Source of the DNA: JAQUCI01 sp034932685
GTDB taxonomy: Bacteria > Bacillota_I > Bacilli_A > Erysipelotrichales > Erysipelotrichaceae
DNA: 10,841 bases
Direction: 5' to 3'
NCBI GenBank assembly: GCA_034932685.1
Contig: JAYFOM010000030.1
Span: 1-10,841, forward strand
Part shown: piece by piece, positions 10,523 through 10,841 of the stretch
Numbering within the stretch: the first letter of the stretch is position 1
How the letters are laid out: every line of letters starts with the position of its first letter
The notes under the pieces: model-generated
Databases searched by the model: none
The model's input: only the letters and a program-made list of their open reading frames with translations
Told to the model about the DNA's origin: nothing
Made by a program: the position numbers and the translations under genes

Positions 10523-10841
10523 ATTTGGTTAGAAGAATACTATTAAGAAAGGCAAGATAATGGTAAAATTTTAGTAGATAAGTAGAGGACAAACTATGTT
10601 TAAGAAACGAACGATCCAACAAGAGGAGTTAATCCTTATGACGATGGAACAGATGGTCCCTAAAGAACATCTATTAAGAAAGATTGATCAAACAATCGAT
10701 CTATCATTTATAAACGAGAAAACCAGAAATCTATATAGTCAAGATAAAGGACGAAACTGTATTGAGCCAGTTATTTTGTTTAAGATTGTCTTACTCCAAT
10801 ATCTATATGGAATCAAATCAATGAGAGCGACGATCAAACAA
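10523..10841 (+). mobile_element. Left part of an IS1182-family insertion sequence
   Basis: The transposase start plus its upstream region. The left terminal inverted repeat must lie between the ArsR stop and about 10590, but its end cannot be fixed without the right end. I used the end of the terminator hairpin as an approximate border; the palindrome 10490-10518 may itself belong to the element. Confidence 0.5.
10596..10841 (+). CDS. IS1182-family transposase, N-terminal part (cut by window edge)
   Basis: An open frame from ATG (10596) runs off the right edge after 82 codons without a stop. The text MVPKEHLLRKIDQTIDLSFI (20-39), followed by LYSQDKGRNCIEPVILFKIVLLQYLYGIKSMRATIKQ (46-82), is the DUF772-type N-terminal helical domain typical of IS1182-family transposases; the catalytic DDE part would lie beyond the window. 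SD AGAGGA (about 10583-10588) is 7 nt upstream. An extended -10 TGGTAAAAT (10561-10569) could start transcription, but no -35 is clear. It follows the metal-resistance repressor directly, so the cassette has a mobile-element neighbour. Whether the copy is intact cannot be judged. Confidence 0.88.
   Translation, partial: MFKKRTIQQEELILMTMEQMVPKEHLLRKIDQTIDLSFINEKTRNLYSQDKGRNCIEPVILFKIVLLQYLYGIKSMRATIKQ

Noticed and set aside
1..10841. Mycoplasma-type genetic code (TGA as Trp)
   Set aside because: TGA ends the Ntdp and ArsR genes exactly at terminator stems, and Trp residues are encoded by TGG.

Overview
The window is about 10.8 kb of AT-rich bacterial DNA with strong AGGAGG-type ribosome binding sites, short intergenic spaces and intrinsic terminators. 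Gene content (ThiT under a TPP riboswitch, a UPF0374/DUF402 nucleotide phosphatase, YutG-like PgpA, fRMsr, PadR with a HAAS/DUF4097 partner, CadC-type ArsR) points to a low-G+C Bacillota, possibly Erysipelotrichia or a related Bacilli lineage; that placement is an inference. TGA is used as a stop (2594-2596 and 10481-10483) and Trp is TGG, so the standard bacterial code applies and a Mycoplasma-type code does not.

Layout, left to right. 1-141: C-terminus of a rightward hydrophobic protein. 157-176: shared terminator. 175-702 (-): permuted NlpC/P60-like papain-fold protein. 760-2499 (-): a compact operon of a 68-aa unknown protein, a PadR repressor and a HAAS-DUF4097 protein, with a good promoter whose -35 lies inside a PadR-like inverted repeat (2533-2559). 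2594-3151 (-): Ntdp-type nucleoside phosphatase, apparently read from a leaderless mRNA. 3195-4203 (-): flavodoxin and the thiamine ECF S-component ThiT, behind a TPP riboswitch (4204-4326). 4372-4857 (+): free methionine-(R)-sulfoxide reductase. 4880-7489 (-): a tightly coupled four-gene operon of PsuK-like PfkB kinase, YutG/PgpA-like phosphatase, thioredoxin-like lipoprotein and AAC(3)-family acetyltransferase. 7669-7899 (+): small two-helix membrane protein. 7920-10483: divergent metal-resistance locus with a stand-alone HMA domain protein and a P1B-2 (Zn/Cd/Pb) ATPase to the left and a CadC-like ArsR repressor to the right. 10596-10841 (+): N-terminus of an IS1182-family transposase cut by the window edge.

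How the parts work together. The metal locus is a self-contained efflux switch: the repressor should sit on two near-identical 16-bp operators 31 bp apart that cover a consensus TTGACA-18-TATAAT promoter, and metal would release it so that the HMA protein and ATPase are made. ThiT supply is set by TPP through an aptamer whose conserved 3' strand also forms the antiterminator. The PadR operon looks like an autoregulated envelope-stress or ligand-sensing unit. Gene ends are very compact: five terminator or stem-loop sites physically overlap stop codons.

The most unusual items are the SD-sequestering hairpin at the TTG start of the ArsR gene, the leaderless Ntdp gene, the small protein leading the PadR-HAAS operon, the split HMA/ATPase pair, and a marked excess of GATC sites across the window. 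No wholly new system is proven by the sequence alone.
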